Virus record (IMG/VR): IMGVR_UViG_3300043424_000514
Location: 1-64,000 of that record
DNA: 64,000 bases
Reading direction: 5' to 3' (one strand)
Origin: a virus
The notes beneath the pieces were generated by a model. It ran no database searches. It was not told where the DNA came from and saw only the letters and a program-made list of their open reading frames with translations. Below are positions 45,001 through 52,798 of the stretch, piece by piece. The first letter of the stretch is position 1. Each line of letters starts with the position of its first letter. The translations under genes were made by a program, and so were the position numbers.

Positions 45001-48000
45001 CCACAGACGGGAAAAGCTGCCGACGCGGGGAGCGACCTCGTGCAGGGAATGATCCGCGGGCAAGAAGACCCGCTGGCCTTTGAGAACTACCGCGAGCCTC
45101 GCAAGAAGGATGACGCGAAGCGGCAGGAATACCTAGAAGACCTCGCCGCCCTCAAACTCAGAGAACTCGCGAGGGAGGCAAATGACAAAACCAAAGGTGA
45201 TGTTGACCCCAATATCGTAGAACTTGCCCTCGTAAAGCTCTTTGGCGGTAAGTTTGAAGGAGAAGTTGAGGGCAACTACATCAATGAGACTTTCGAGCCA
45301 TTGGCAAAAGAATACGCCGATGTCATGGAAGACTTTTTCGCGGGCACAACCGCAAGGAAAGAACAACAAAGAATAGCTGAGATTGAAGCTGCCCGCGGCA
45401 AAGGCGAAAGGTCCACTCTGACAAAAGAAGAGTTGGAGCCGCTCAGAAAAGAATCGAGCCGCATATCGAAAATCGCCTTTGGCGTCATAGAGAATTATCT
45501 GTTCAACCCGAATACAAAACGAACCCTGTCGGGCAAGTCTTTACCGACGACTGAAAAGGTTTCTCTCGGAATCCCAGGTGCTCCCCTTGCCAGCGCCCCA
45601 GGGGCGAACGGCACTGATGTAGCCCAGAGTAATAAAAACGCAACCGCTCAACCTGACCGCAACCCGACAAGGGAAGGATCAAAAGCGGCGGTGCAATCAT
45701 TCGTGCAAGGTTATGCAGGGCTAACCGACTCCGACATGGTCGGACTTGATGATAGAGAAATCGACGCGATCTACCAAGCGGCGACCTCGAAGGCCGATGC
45801 CGACATGGCGGCTGGCGCAGTGGACTCTGTCGTAGCTGCCACCCCAGGGATGAACGCGCTCCTCGAAATGAGCGGCAAGGATTTGATGCGCGGGTATCTC
45901 AGGGAACTCGAAGCAGAGCAGACCCGTGGAGATGCCGAGACGATCCTTCGCGAGAACCTCCGCAGGGCGGCGACAACGAAGATGTTCAAGTCGAACACCG
46001 ACTTTCTGGAGTATGTCTCCAAGATGCCCCAGGGGATCAAGCGGGCGGCTGCACTTCGAGCGAAGGAATTCCTCAAGCTCAACGAGCAGCGCGGGTTCAA
46101 CTGGAACAAGATCGCTACGCAGATCGCGGCGTTCGGCAAAGACGGCAAGCAGGCCACATGGGCGGGGCTCCTAGGGACCGACATGGAAACCGGCGGGCAC
46201 GCCATCTTCCTGAACCTCGATCAGATTCACGAGGGCGACATCGTGGAGACGATGCTGGAGGAGATGGACCACGCGCTCACCCACCGGATCATCAACGCGG
46301 AAGCCTTCGGCATGAAGCTGAACTCTGTTCAGCAAAGCGCCCGTGATCGTTTGAGAACGGATTTCAAACGCGCTGTGCTGAAAGCCGGAGAAGGCATGAC
46401 CGAATTGGCCGAAGGAGCCCGTGGGTTGACGCCGGAGCAGAAGGTGGCGTTCTACTCGAACGCCTTCAAAGACATGGTGGCGGAAAGCCCCGATCAATTC
46501 CGTGCCTACTACAACCTTACGAACCTCGACGAGTTCGTGGTGGGCATCAAGAAGGACGGCAGCTTTATCGACTTGCTCAAGGAACTTGGCTTCAGTGAAA
46601 AAGCCGAGGGCGGCTTCTCGATCTCGCAGCTCCTCAAAGACATTTTCACCTCGCTGGCGGAACTCGTCACAGGGCGCAGGCTGGATGCAAACTCCGAGCT
46701 TGCCCGTGCGTTCTCCGACGCTTGGACCCTCTCCACAGGGCGCGATGCGAAGCAATGGACGGTGCCCCCGACCCAGCTATCCATGGCCCTAGGGGTCGAG
46801 GCGGCAAGCACCAGCAAAGCGACCGGCAGCAATGAAACCGTGCGGATGCGTAAGGACGGCGGCACCGCCGTTTACAACGCCTACCTGCAACAGAACGAAG
46901 ACGGGTCGTGGTCGGTCTTTGGAGAATTCGGAGACCCCACTAGGAAGCTCCAGCGTGCCGAGAAAAGCAAAGGCAAGCTCGATTACGAACAAGCCAAGGC
47001 GGTTTTCGACAAGACGGTTGAAGCCAAGTCCAAGAAATACTCGGTGATTCCTGAAGGACCAGAAGGACCTCAAGGACCAACGGGACCGAACGAAGGTCCT
47101 CAAGGCCCCCAAGGGCCACAAGGTCCACAAGGTCCCGCCGTGACTCCGCGGGCGCAGAGAACCCCAGGGGAATATGGTCGCAGCTTCCTGCCGCAATCCG
47201 CCCCAGGGCGGCGGTCGAATGTGACCAGGTTCAACGAACTCACCGCCGATCTGCAAGGGCGCAATCTTACTCAAACCGACCTCGATGCTTGGAAGAACGC
47301 TAACCCTGAGAAGTATGCAGAGCTTGAAAAAATGCGGGAGGATGCGATTAAGTCCTCGGCAAGCAATAACGGGCAAAAGGTATTCGGCCCGCTGTGGCAC
47401 ATTTCCAGTGAGACAGGACTTTCCGAAAACAGGTTTGACCCGAATAAAATAGGGAGCCAAACAGATAGCGGGTATTTAGCCAGAGGGTTTTATTTTGCCG
47501 GAAGTGAAGATGAGGCAAGAAACTCTGTCGGCCTCCAAACATCGAGGTCGGGAAAAGCATACCGAGTATTTGTAGGGTTCAAAAATCCTTTAGAAGTAAC
47601 CCTACAGTCAAATTCGGTTGGAAACTGGCAATACAACGATGCTAATAAATCAGTTATAGAACAGCTTGCAAAAATCGTAACGCCTCAAAAATGGAATGAA
47701 TTCTTAACCAAGTATAATTATAGCGCAGAAGAACTCAAAGAGCTTGGGTTAAGGCCCCCCTCCGAAATAAAAAATAGAGATTTAAGTTTCTATAATTTTT
47801 CGCTCAACGCTTACAACGAGTTGTTCAACTTTTTAGGGATAGATGGGATTGTTACTAAACTTAAAAATGGGGCTCCATTTGAAGTTGTAGGACTATCCAC
47901 AGTAAAAAACCCAACCTTCAACCCTAACCAAATCAAGTCCGCCGAGCCGCTTAACCTTGAAAACGGACGGCTCATTCCGCCGACCGAGTGGGCGCAGCCG

Positions 48001-51000
48001 GAGAATCCAAACATCCTATACTCCGCCCCAGGGCGGCGGTCGAATGTGACCAGGATGCTCCTAGGGAAAAAAGAGGGGACGACTTACACCGGCAAGAAGG
48101 TGGAGACCGGTGGCTGGTTCGCCTCCGACGCCTTGGCGACGGATGGAGTGACCGCGATGTTCGATCGCAAGACGAACCGCGAGTCCTTCGGCAAGCAGCA
48201 GGCCGAATTTTATGACAAGGCCCTGGGCAGGGCGCTGAAGAAATACGAGGGCCAGTTCAACCCCAAAGATGTCAACGACGCCCTGGGGAATATCGAAAAC
48301 CCGCTCACCGAGGCGCAGGCCAGGGAGATCGACGAACTCGTGGCGACCAACCAAGAGGCGGATGCCGCCGTGCTGAAGAACGATTACATGGAGGCTAACC
48401 GCGCCGACTTCCGCAGGCGGCAGGCCGAGGCCCGCAAGCGTCTGCCCGAGGAGGTCGTGAAGATCATCGAGGAGATGCGCGACACGGTCGATCCGCTCAG
48501 TAGCTACGCCGACGAGAAGATGGGCTTCTCGACCGCCGCCAACCAAGGAATCTACCTGAACCGCGCTTACCTGATTTTCGGGGACGAGAAGACAAGAGAG
48601 CTTCACCAAAAACAAATCCGCGAGAACCCTGTGGTGATGGAGAACCTAAAGAACTACCTCTCCCGACAACTCGCGGAGCAGGACGCCGAGGCTTTGATCC
48701 GCCGAGCCACCCGCGAAGGGCGAATCCTCCCTAGGGAAGAAGCCTTGGTCCAAGCCACCGCCAATTTGTCGCCGACAGATTTGGGCGCGGCGATCGAGCG
48801 CGTGCTCAATGCGGGGGATAAAGGAGTCGGCTCCTTGTTTGTCTCGGGGCGCATCCCTGGGCAAAAGAACCTGAAAATCTTTGATGCCCGCGGCAACATC
48901 GCCAAGGAAATCCAAGCGGCCTGGGGCGTGGTCGAAGACCCTGGCACGAACTACGCGAACACCGTCATCAAGCTCGCGAACCTGGTCGCCAACGACAAGT
49001 TCTTGCAAGAACTCAAGGCGGCGGGGCTGGAGTCGGGCACGCTCTACGACCCTAGGGACCCGAAGAACCTGAACGAGGAGGACGGGCAACGACTCGCTGA
49101 CGCCCGCTCGGCGGCTCTGGAGGCCGATCCGACACTGGCGGCGCGGTCGCGCTTCAAGCCAGAGTTGCTCGATCGGGCAATGATCGCCCAAGACCCTGTG
49201 GTGGCGAGCATCCTCGAACAGGCTGAAAGCAAAGTCCCTTCAAAATATGTAAAGCTATCCAGCGAGACGAACAAATCGTTCGCTCCCGTCTCGGGTATGT
49301 ATGCGGAGCCGCTCTTGTTCGAGTGGTTGACCACGAAGTTCCCGCCGAGGGGCGAGGAGAGTTGGTGGATGAAAGCCCTTACGCAGGCAACGCTCGTCCC
49401 TATGGCGATGAAGACCGTAGGCAGCGTGACAGGGCAATTCCGAAACTACTACTCGGGCTATATGTCGCTGCTTTCTAATAGCAACTTGAGGTTTTGGGAC
49501 CCTGAGTGGCGGGAGGATTTCAAAGCCGCGCACCGCATGACCTTCGGAGAAATCTATCGGGATGTGCGGGGAATCTCTACCGATGCCACAGCTCGCAAGG
49601 CGATGATGAAAGCCCGCGAAAGGCTTTCGGAGTTGGGAGTGACCGGCCAATCCGTGACGATGAACTTCATGCAGGACTTGGCGCGGCTGAACTCTGGCAA
49701 GGAGAACGGCATCGTCAAAGGAATCGACGGGCTGGTTCAGAAATTCATCCAGACCTACGGAGCATCGGACGACAATTTCAAAATCATCCACTACTTCAGC
49801 GAGCTTGGCAAATACCGCAGGGCGTTCCCTGATATGCCGCAGGCACAGCTTGAGGAAAAAGCCGCCGCGATCGCCCGCGGGATTCATCAAACTTACGGAG
49901 ACACTTACTCGGCGGTGAAGTCGTTGAAGAAAGTTCCGTTCATCGCGCCGTTCATCAGCTTCACCTCGGAGGTGATTCGCAATACGATTTATTCAGGGCG
50001 CTTGGCGTGGAACGAAGTCAAAGAAGGCCGTGCCACAGGGAATCGGGAACTCGAACGAATCGGGCTCCAAAGATTCGCCGGAATGAGCATTGCGGGCTTT
50101 GGCACCTTTGCATTGACGAGCATCAGCGCATCTCTTGTAGGGATCAGCGGCGAGGAGGAGCGGGAGTTCCGAAAGCTGCTGCCGGAGTGGCAGCGCAACA
50201 GCCAACTTCTTTTCACAGGGAAAGAAAACGGGAAGATTAGATTCGCTGATTTCAGTTTTAGTGACCCGCTATCGTATCTGAAAACCCCTGCGATCGCTTT
50301 TAGCAGAGAAATCTGGAGCGGCGACGAACGCTCGTTCAACGAGAAAGTCGGTAAGGGAATTCTAAACGCCATGCAAACCCTCGCGTCTCCGTTCGTCTCG
50401 GAGCAGTTGTTCTCGGGTTCTTTGATGCAGCTTTACTCGAACAAGGACGGATCAGGCAGGGAGATCGTGAACTGGCAAGACGACCCCGCCGCGATTGCAG
50501 GGGCGGTAGGAGGGCACCTAATCCAGCCATTCCTGCCAGGAACATTCGACTCCCTAGGGCGCATTGGCAAAGCCTTTACCGGCTATGTCAGCCCGAGCGG
50601 TCGCTCCTATGACAAGGGGAACGAAATTATGAGCTTCTTCGGAGCGCGTATCTCCGAGGTGGATGTGCGCCAATCCCTAGGGTTCAAGACCAAGGCGTTC
50701 ATGCAGAACTACCGCGAGGCGGCAGAACTGTTCACAGGGCCGTTCTTGTCCCGCGGCACGCAGGATAGCGAGAGCATCGTGGAAGGATACGAAAGCGCCA
50801 ACAGCGCGGTTCAGCGGTTGTTCGGAGAACTGCGGGGAATCTACCTCGGGGCGGTTCGACTCGGCGTTCCTCAACGGGAAGTCCTCTCGATCCTCAAGGC
50901 AAACGGACTTTCAGAAGAAAATCTCGCGATGCTTCGCAGCGGCAAGTTCAAGCCCTACCAAGCCAGCAAGCAGGCAATCACAAAGAACAGGGAGGCGGGG

Positions 51001-51057
51001 ATGCAAACCCGAATCTCAGACTACAACAAAGCGTATGCGGCGGCTCAAAGACCCTAA
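39091..51057 (+). CDS. Giant polyvalent internal virion protein (3988 residues)
   Basis: A single open frame of 11,967 bases. The N-terminus (residues 70-350) has Gly-rich amphipathic helices with KRAVSAAITEALEAKTAQL. Residues 1400-1950 are long charged coiled coils. Near 2390, ETMLEEMDHALTHR resembles a metallopeptidase HExxH helix whose first His is Glu (E2390, H2394). Gly-X-Y triplets (GPQGPQGPQGP) lie near 2660. Residues about 2703-2977 are an ADP-ribosyltransferase-like domain (LWHISSETG, ARGFYFAGS, NQIKSAEP). The last 1000 residues (KVPFIAPFISFTSEVIRN ...) resemble large C-terminal domains of podophage polyvalent proteins such as LPD38. It is probably ejected with DNA to act in the host. 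No RNA polymerase motif was seen. Confidence 0.8.
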   Translation: MIIPYDQVEGYENYTPTLNEEEDKENLVPISSVPMKMREDLSLGEEFGRGFDRGLLQTKGLGLGLVGALGEAAGLDDVEEYGYTGAQEAMQAASAPELAGEVESIFDVGSPGDFMSYAAGLMGSQVPNLAISAVTGGVGGMVGKRAVSAAITEALEAKTAQLVGEGVAKEVAKRQAQVALSREMGVNMAEKLAAEKAAQIAATKTGIGVGTAVSGVGMEVGSIYSETRDLGLAVKYGVPAGLVEGIADRYFGGKIVDAIEGTSGTKGLKAAGKEFVKGIGVEGGEEGVQTALELQALEESGVEPGFELFSKEGAKRVTEGVAAGAVMGGGMATGVQGLKLGLTPLTQRALQDVETGLPPGTETPGTEQQDTTDEEKFYNFSPDAVTIDDGDDDPITARRFTIGTEKGWAIDNPTEEMQRRLVPLGNTGKVALVDGGKGYGDALKHILNNGGRVRNIDPSILDNEIADDDGEYVGLSSFTQDNKLAAGTGQQQGKVQGTDLEIDAEQRAFEDQLISKYGQLNNVLNATELLESTGAMPQGSFTGSEREALGGGLNQDERNAILAAVPSRELTKSKAQVERLIRETEEAAAKEGTTPELERRLNFLADVQGRIADFENLKTMQQTLGRKPLEGGAAGELSAGVSKTDPVEEKLAEWSRIVEERGKVDTEISSLQKLTAPSGGGSIFDALDAYEMMLSDSQKVSQEIAALKKAKADKNQIQAKMQELRNIEESARGLISESGNQDLFANEVRKQVVVEERNNSAAYKAWDALVQEADALQAERDTLVTEEDIKNFDESSKGKKLETIAQKIDKAYEQVVPTARLAEFYKNAAKVATAKRDEQRQVDQASQEQRLAAENNLKSATEKSRGLNTDVVYKTPDGNTVVGTLVPDPETGRALDQNGNLVIAPKSFEGSDKSDLVDTRTQYGDRFIRVPRENVLNIVPDKTVGVKTQAASQAKALGVENADQNSLAQNATAIAAKLNEQSEAREKELENSLEPVFTRDNKGKLVPSAVRRGETVGLRLEGREALHKTMYLPDGTTLVPTNAGIFRGVEGAGVDQRVVFDRYYVAKPKGAKAPTATNTVSLPVLRPGETLITLNDLSDEQKTSTGITRAKGGKWRTSELVSEDLWDNLYKAPKAAVFGTAKTPVGGVLAPTQKPTRSGTRMTQTPSVAETESGDLELQDVFTFEGDLTDAERILTTALGKFSATPTREELISAGFTPTNEKAEFEVARGKYALEEVQDVTIKDPLSGSGLDIPVKAGVFKDSKNPDAPAQVKLYAQFDLSKVYAAMEELEAKRKAPDTAQKNANIVRAEQSLAREVQDLQRLTLAQMNMGLDVRVREINGVPEAQFLSDYGFVASRNARASGNKGAFGNHIITEVTYNPNPDFKKGGDTFRRKAQSPRQTQQQAAATLTNTTLRGRGFDFKKTGLGSANQILGNFRRQMLDRAQEAKEKEAEAIESGSDLAARHAEALVKLTAFTRPMFERYAVPIRKHIEEAPGSTPEFKDRWRMQTELFLARELNKTQLRAMPDSVAAEMQKQIETKKRNADKIEPVRGKRRVKKKGKNYGQLVDDPYQSERQFKIRRREWQQKLDSEIAEIEEKFFRQMLPRATRGNTGVSEVNRLTKEIEDKKTAIRQSVAATKIKEKPSAEEIKKQISADSEVKKLTASFQQAKGDAAKKRWKTKLEARKAQIENNAIVERDPTEGEIETETRNRVQKDQDIYNLERKIEKLGEFTTAQDAMIDEFLGFIQAEAEKSGNQNQKALTENLRRLLARKEEAAKGGRKVFINVRKEVEKSESFADRQLQKQIKAEAKKLEATDERVKELKEKLKNAKPGNVLQLEKKLRLRKEALLEEAEYRLSKQGLFIGQNDQKAAESEELLDSAAKAMDSAQISGNDRMFEGAAQNFADRQQANEAEKFSDADRAIVEAFGKMMDEVKTLNIFGTTGRVKGILRQGFNEASKFKGAIEKQEFVDPQTGKAADAGSDLVQGMIRGQEDPLAFENYREPRKKDDAKRQEYLEDLAALKLRELAREANDKTKGDVDPNIVELALVKLFGGKFEGEVEGNYINETFEPLAKEYADVMEDFFAGTTARKEQQRIAEIEAARGKGERSTLTKEELEPLRKESSRISKIAFGVIENYLFNPNTKRTLSGKSLPTTEKVSLGIPGAPLASAPGANGTDVAQSNKNATAQPDRNPTREGSKAAVQSFVQGYAGLTDSDMVGLDDREIDAIYQAATSKADADMAAGAVDSVVAATPGMNALLEMSGKDLMRGYLRELEAEQTRGDAETILRENLRRAATTKMFKSNTDFLEYVSKMPQGIKRAAALRAKEFLKLNEQRGFNWNKIATQIAAFGKDGKQATWAGLLGTDMETGGHAIFLNLDQIHEGDIVETMLEEMDHALTHRIINAEAFGMKLNSVQQSARDRLRTDFKRAVLKAGEGMTELAEGARGLTPEQKVAFYSNAFKDMVAESPDQFRAYYNLTNLDEFVVGIKKDGSFIDLLKELGFSEKAEGGFSISQLLKDIFTSLAELVTGRRLDANSELARAFSDAWTLSTGRDAKQWTVPPTQLSMALGVEAASTSKATGSNETVRMRKDGGTAVYNAYLQQNEDGSWSVFGEFGDPTRKLQRAEKSKGKLDYEQAKAVFDKTVEAKSKKYSVIPEGPEGPQGPTGPNEGPQGPQGPQGPQGPAVTPRAQRTPGEYGRSFLPQSAPGRRSNVTRFNELTADLQGRNLTQTDLDAWKNANPEKYAELEKMREDAIKSSASNNGQKVFGPLWHISSETGLSENRFDPNKIGSQTDSGYLARGFYFAGSEDEARNSVGLQTSRSGKAYRVFVGFKNPLEVTLQSNSVGNWQYNDANKSVIEQLAKIVTPQKWNEFLTKYNYSAEELKELGLRPPSEIKNRDLSFYNFSLNAYNELFNFLGIDGIVTKLKNGAPFEVVGLSTVKNPTFNPNQIKSAEPLNLENGRLIPPTEWAQPENPNILYSAPGRRSNVTRMLLGKKEGTTYTGKKVETGGWFASDALATDGVTAMFDRKTNRESFGKQQAEFYDKALGRALKKYEGQFNPKDVNDALGNIENPLTEAQAREIDELVATNQEADAAVLKNDYMEANRADFRRRQAEARKRLPEEVVKIIEEMRDTVDPLSSYADEKMGFSTAANQGIYLNRAYLIFGDEKTRELHQKQIRENPVVMENLKNYLSRQLAEQDAEALIRRATREGRILPREEALVQATANLSPTDLGAAIERVLNAGDKGVGSLFVSGRIPGQKNLKIFDARGNIAKEIQAAWGVVEDPGTNYANTVIKLANLVANDKFLQELKAAGLESGTLYDPRDPKNLNEEDGQRLADARSAALEADPTLAARSRFKPELLDRAMIAQDPVVASILEQAESKVPSKYVKLSSETNKSFAPVSGMYAEPLLFEWLTTKFPPRGEESWWMKALTQATLVPMAMKTVGSVTGQFRNYYSGYMSLLSNSNLRFWDPEWREDFKAAHRMTFGEIYRDVRGISTDATARKAMMKARERLSELGVTGQSVTMNFMQDLARLNSGKENGIVKGIDGLVQKFIQTYGASDDNFKIIHYFSELGKYRRAFPDMPQAQLEEKAAAIARGIHQTYGDTYSAVKSLKKVPFIAPFISFTSEVIRNTIYSGRLAWNEVKEGRATGNRELERIGLQRFAGMSIAGFGTFALTSISASLVGISGEEEREFRKLLPEWQRNSQLLFTGKENGKIRFADFSFSDPLSYLKTPAIAFSREIWSGDERSFNEKVGKGILNAMQTLASPFVSEQLFSGSLMQLYSNKDGSGREIVNWQDDPAAIAGAVGGHLIQPFLPGTFDSLGRIGKAFTGYVSPSGRSYDKGNEIMSFFGARISEVDVRQSLGFKTKAFMQNYREAAELFTGPFLSRGTQDSESIVEGYESANSAVQRLFGELRGIYLGAVRLGVPQREVLSILKANGLSEENLAMLRSGKFKPYQASKQAITKNREAGMQTRISDYNKAYAAAQRP
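47197..47229 (+). repeat. 33-bp direct repeat, left of ART domain
   Basis: Identical to 48022-48054; both encode SAPGRRSNVTR. The offset of 825 bases (275 codons) is in frame. Confidence 0.95.
48022..48054 (+). repeat. 33-bp direct repeat, right of ART domain
   Basis: Second copy of the 47197-47229 repeat. Recombination between the two would remove the ART-like domain and keep the giant gene open. Confidence 0.95.
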
Positions 51058-51259
51058 CCTATGGCCCCCTGGGGGCTGGCAATTTGAAGAACTTTGCACC
51101 GGCTGTAAGTTCCGCGGCAACTCGCTGGCCGACCTAGCCGAGAAGGTGCGCCTCCACAGGGAATCCAACGCCCTAGGGCGGGAGGACCTGGCGCTGGAGG
51201 ACATCCAAGAACAGATCATCCTGCGAGCGCCGGAAGAATTCGACGGCTGGGAGGAGTAG
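51035..51259 (+). CDS. Small conserved phage protein, GGWQF type
   Basis: A 74-residue protein overlapping the end of the giant gene by 23 bases. WPPGGWQFEELCTGCKFRG, then KVRLHRESNALG and EDIQEQI, is a pattern seen in small proteins of many phages (glycine-aromatic N-terminus, 'HR..N' helix, 'DI..QI'). Function unknown. It ends the late gene run. Confidence 0.65.
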   Translation: MRRLKDPNLWPPGGWQFEELCTGCKFRGNSLADLAEKVRLHRESNALGREDLALEDIQEQIILRAPEEFDGWEE

Positions 51260-51302
51260 TTCTTAATTGAACGATCAGGGGGTTCAGGTGTCTAATACCC
51301 CC

Positions 51303-51764
51303 ATGAAAAAACTTGCTTTGATTCTTGGGCTCTTGGCTGCACCTGCTCTCCATGCGGACGATGACGCGGTGGCGACGGCGGTGAACGGAAACACCTTCTT
51401 CTCCAGCGGAGAGTCGGCAACGACTGTGGGAAAGAATACTTTTTTCTCGGACGGGGAGAGCGCCACGACAGTCGGGAAGAACACTTTTTATTCGGATGGC
51501 GAGACAGCCACGGTAGTCGGGAAGAATACCTTTTATTCGGACGGGGTGACTGCGACAACCGTGGGAAAGAATACTTTTTATTCGGACGGCACGGTGGCGA
51601 CTCAAGTGGGCAAGAACACCTTCGTCGATAGCGACGATGAGGAGGGGGCCGAGCGGGCGCTCAAGGCGGTGGCGATCCCGAGCGCGATCGAGTCCAATGA
51701 GGATTCATACAAAGGATACGAGGGGTTCAAGGGATACGAGGGTTATTCCTACGACGAAGAGTAA
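51303..51764 (+). CDS. Secreted 15-residue-repeat protein
   Basis: A 153-residue protein from the ATG at 51303. A signal peptide (MKKLALILGLLAAPALHA) is followed by five tandem 15-residue units of the form NTF(F/Y)SDGxxATTVGK and a sixth partial one, then an acidic tail with a GYEGFKGYEGYSYDEE repeat. Similar 'GNTxFFSDG' repeats occur in bacterial secreted proteins of unknown role. Outside the late overlap chain and at the end of the arm, it looks like a lysogenic-conversion or moron gene. The leader has a GGGGG...CCCCC inverted repeat just before the ATG. Confidence 0.75.
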   Translation: MKKLALILGLLAAPALHADDDAVATAVNGNTFFSSGESATTVGKNTFFSDGESATTVGKNTFYSDGETATVVGKNTFYSDGVTATTVGKNTFYSDGTVATQVGKNTFVDSDDEEGAERALKAVAIPSAIESNEDSYKGYEGFKGYEGYSYDEE

Positions 51765-52020
51765 AAGACGGCAGGGACGAGTTCGCGACCTCTTTTCAGG
51801 TGTGGGCTTTCGGGAGTCTAGGGTGCTCATGCACCGCCCATCCCGCCATGTTCCTTCACGCCGCAAGGACGGAGAGGGATTACGCTGGCCGTAAATTAAA
51901 CACCTGCCTGCCGAAAAATATAGGGGGTGCCGCCCTTCCGTGGTTAGAGGTTCTGCGGGCGGCTTGCAGTATAGAAAGCGGGGTAACATGAAAGACACAA
52001 AACCCCCTCCCTCAAGACAC
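51765..52020. other. Convergent intergenic region
   Basis: The late rightward and accessory leftward arms converge here. A small hairpin GGTGC/GCACC lies at about 51827-51840, but neither strand has a clear stem plus T-tract. No gene or repeat is evident. Confidence 0.4.
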
Positions 52021-52551
52021 TCACGGCTTGTCTGTTTCTTCAAACACTGCGTCAATTTCACTGAGCGAGCGTCGTTTGTAAAGTTTGGCTTCCGAGTTCA
52101 AAAAATCAATATCTGACAGAACTGCGATGTTGACCGCGTTTGCGTTGGTCTGCTTCTCATCGAGGCCCGTGGCTCGACGCCCCATGTCCGCAGCCGTCTT
52201 CACTTTCTCAACCTTGAGAAGAAGGTCTTCCTCGGTCATTAGCTCAGTGAACTCCAAAATTCGATTGGCCGCGGTGTATTCCCGTTCGCGAATCTGATCG
52301 GCGCGTTCTTTCCACATCGCCTCATTCGCCTCGACGGCGTTCTGTTTAAGCTGTTTCTCGACCTTCTTGATAACCCGAGGCGACAGTTCTTTGCCCAGCC
52401 AGTTCTGCCGGTAAGCGCGGGTTTTAATAGTGCCCTGCGGAACCTTGAACTTCTTGGAAAGCTCTTTGAAAGTCGTTCCGGCAATAAACATTCCCTTGAT
52501 TGTCTTCCAATCAATCGCGTCCCTGCCCGTCAATGGGTCTTTCTTGGGCAT
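52021..52551 (-). CDS. Small terminase subunit-like protein
   Basis: A 176-residue protein. The N-terminal helix-turn-helix (WKTIKGMFIAGTTFKELSKK, then VPQGTIKTRAYRQNW) is that of phage small terminase subunits, followed by a coiled-coil oligomerisation region (VIKKVEKQLKQNAVEAN) and a GRRATGLDEKQTNANAVNI segment typical of their C-terminus. It would recognise the packaging site. Its position, opposite strand and far from the large subunit in this window, is unusual. An HTH regulator of another kind is the alternative. Confidence 0.65.
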   Translation of the reverse strand: MPKKDPLTGRDAIDWKTIKGMFIAGTTFKELSKKFKVPQGTIKTRAYRQNWLGKELSPRVIKKVEKQLKQNAVEANEAMWKERADQIREREYTAANRILEFTELMTEEDLLLKVEKVKTAADMGRRATGLDEKQTNANAVNIAVLSDIDFLNSEAKLYKRRSLSEIDAVFEETDKP

Positions 52552-52552
52552 A

Positions 52553-52798
52553 TTAAGGAATTATGATAGACCTTTTCTCCTCGGGCTCGGCCTTTAACTC
52601 CTCGCGTTGCTTGGATATAAAAGCCTCCATCGTCGTCTCAACGATGGCTTGGCATTCGGGGTTGCTCTCGATGGCGTTGAGCAGGAAAGCGTGTTGCACG
52701 AAGAGGCGGCGCAGGAAGTCGCGGTCTTCGTTGTCGTTGCCCTTGGGGTCAACGGCGTTGAGGTGGTTGGCGACGGCTTCGAGGAGATAGCTTTTCAT
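52553..52798 (-). CDS. Small helical protein, unknown
   Basis: An 81-residue protein, EDRDFLRRLFVQHAFLLNAI in the centre and a Glu/Lys-rich end. No family recognised. It is coupled by ATGA to the upstream gene and ends one base before the small-terminase-like gene. Confidence 0.6.
   Translation of the reverse strand: MKSYLLEAVANHLNAVDPKGNDNEDRDFLRRLFVQHAFLLNAIESNPECQAIVETTMEAFISKQREELKAEPEEKRSIIIP

Noticed and set aside
39091-51057. N4-type giant virion RNA polymerase
   Set aside because: Length is similar, but I see no T7-like polymerase motifs, while ART-like, collagen-like and polyvalent C-terminal features are present.
51800-51991. 63-residue plus-strand frame in the convergent region
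   Set aside because: No ribosome site, odd composition and no coupling to neighbours; treated as non-coding.
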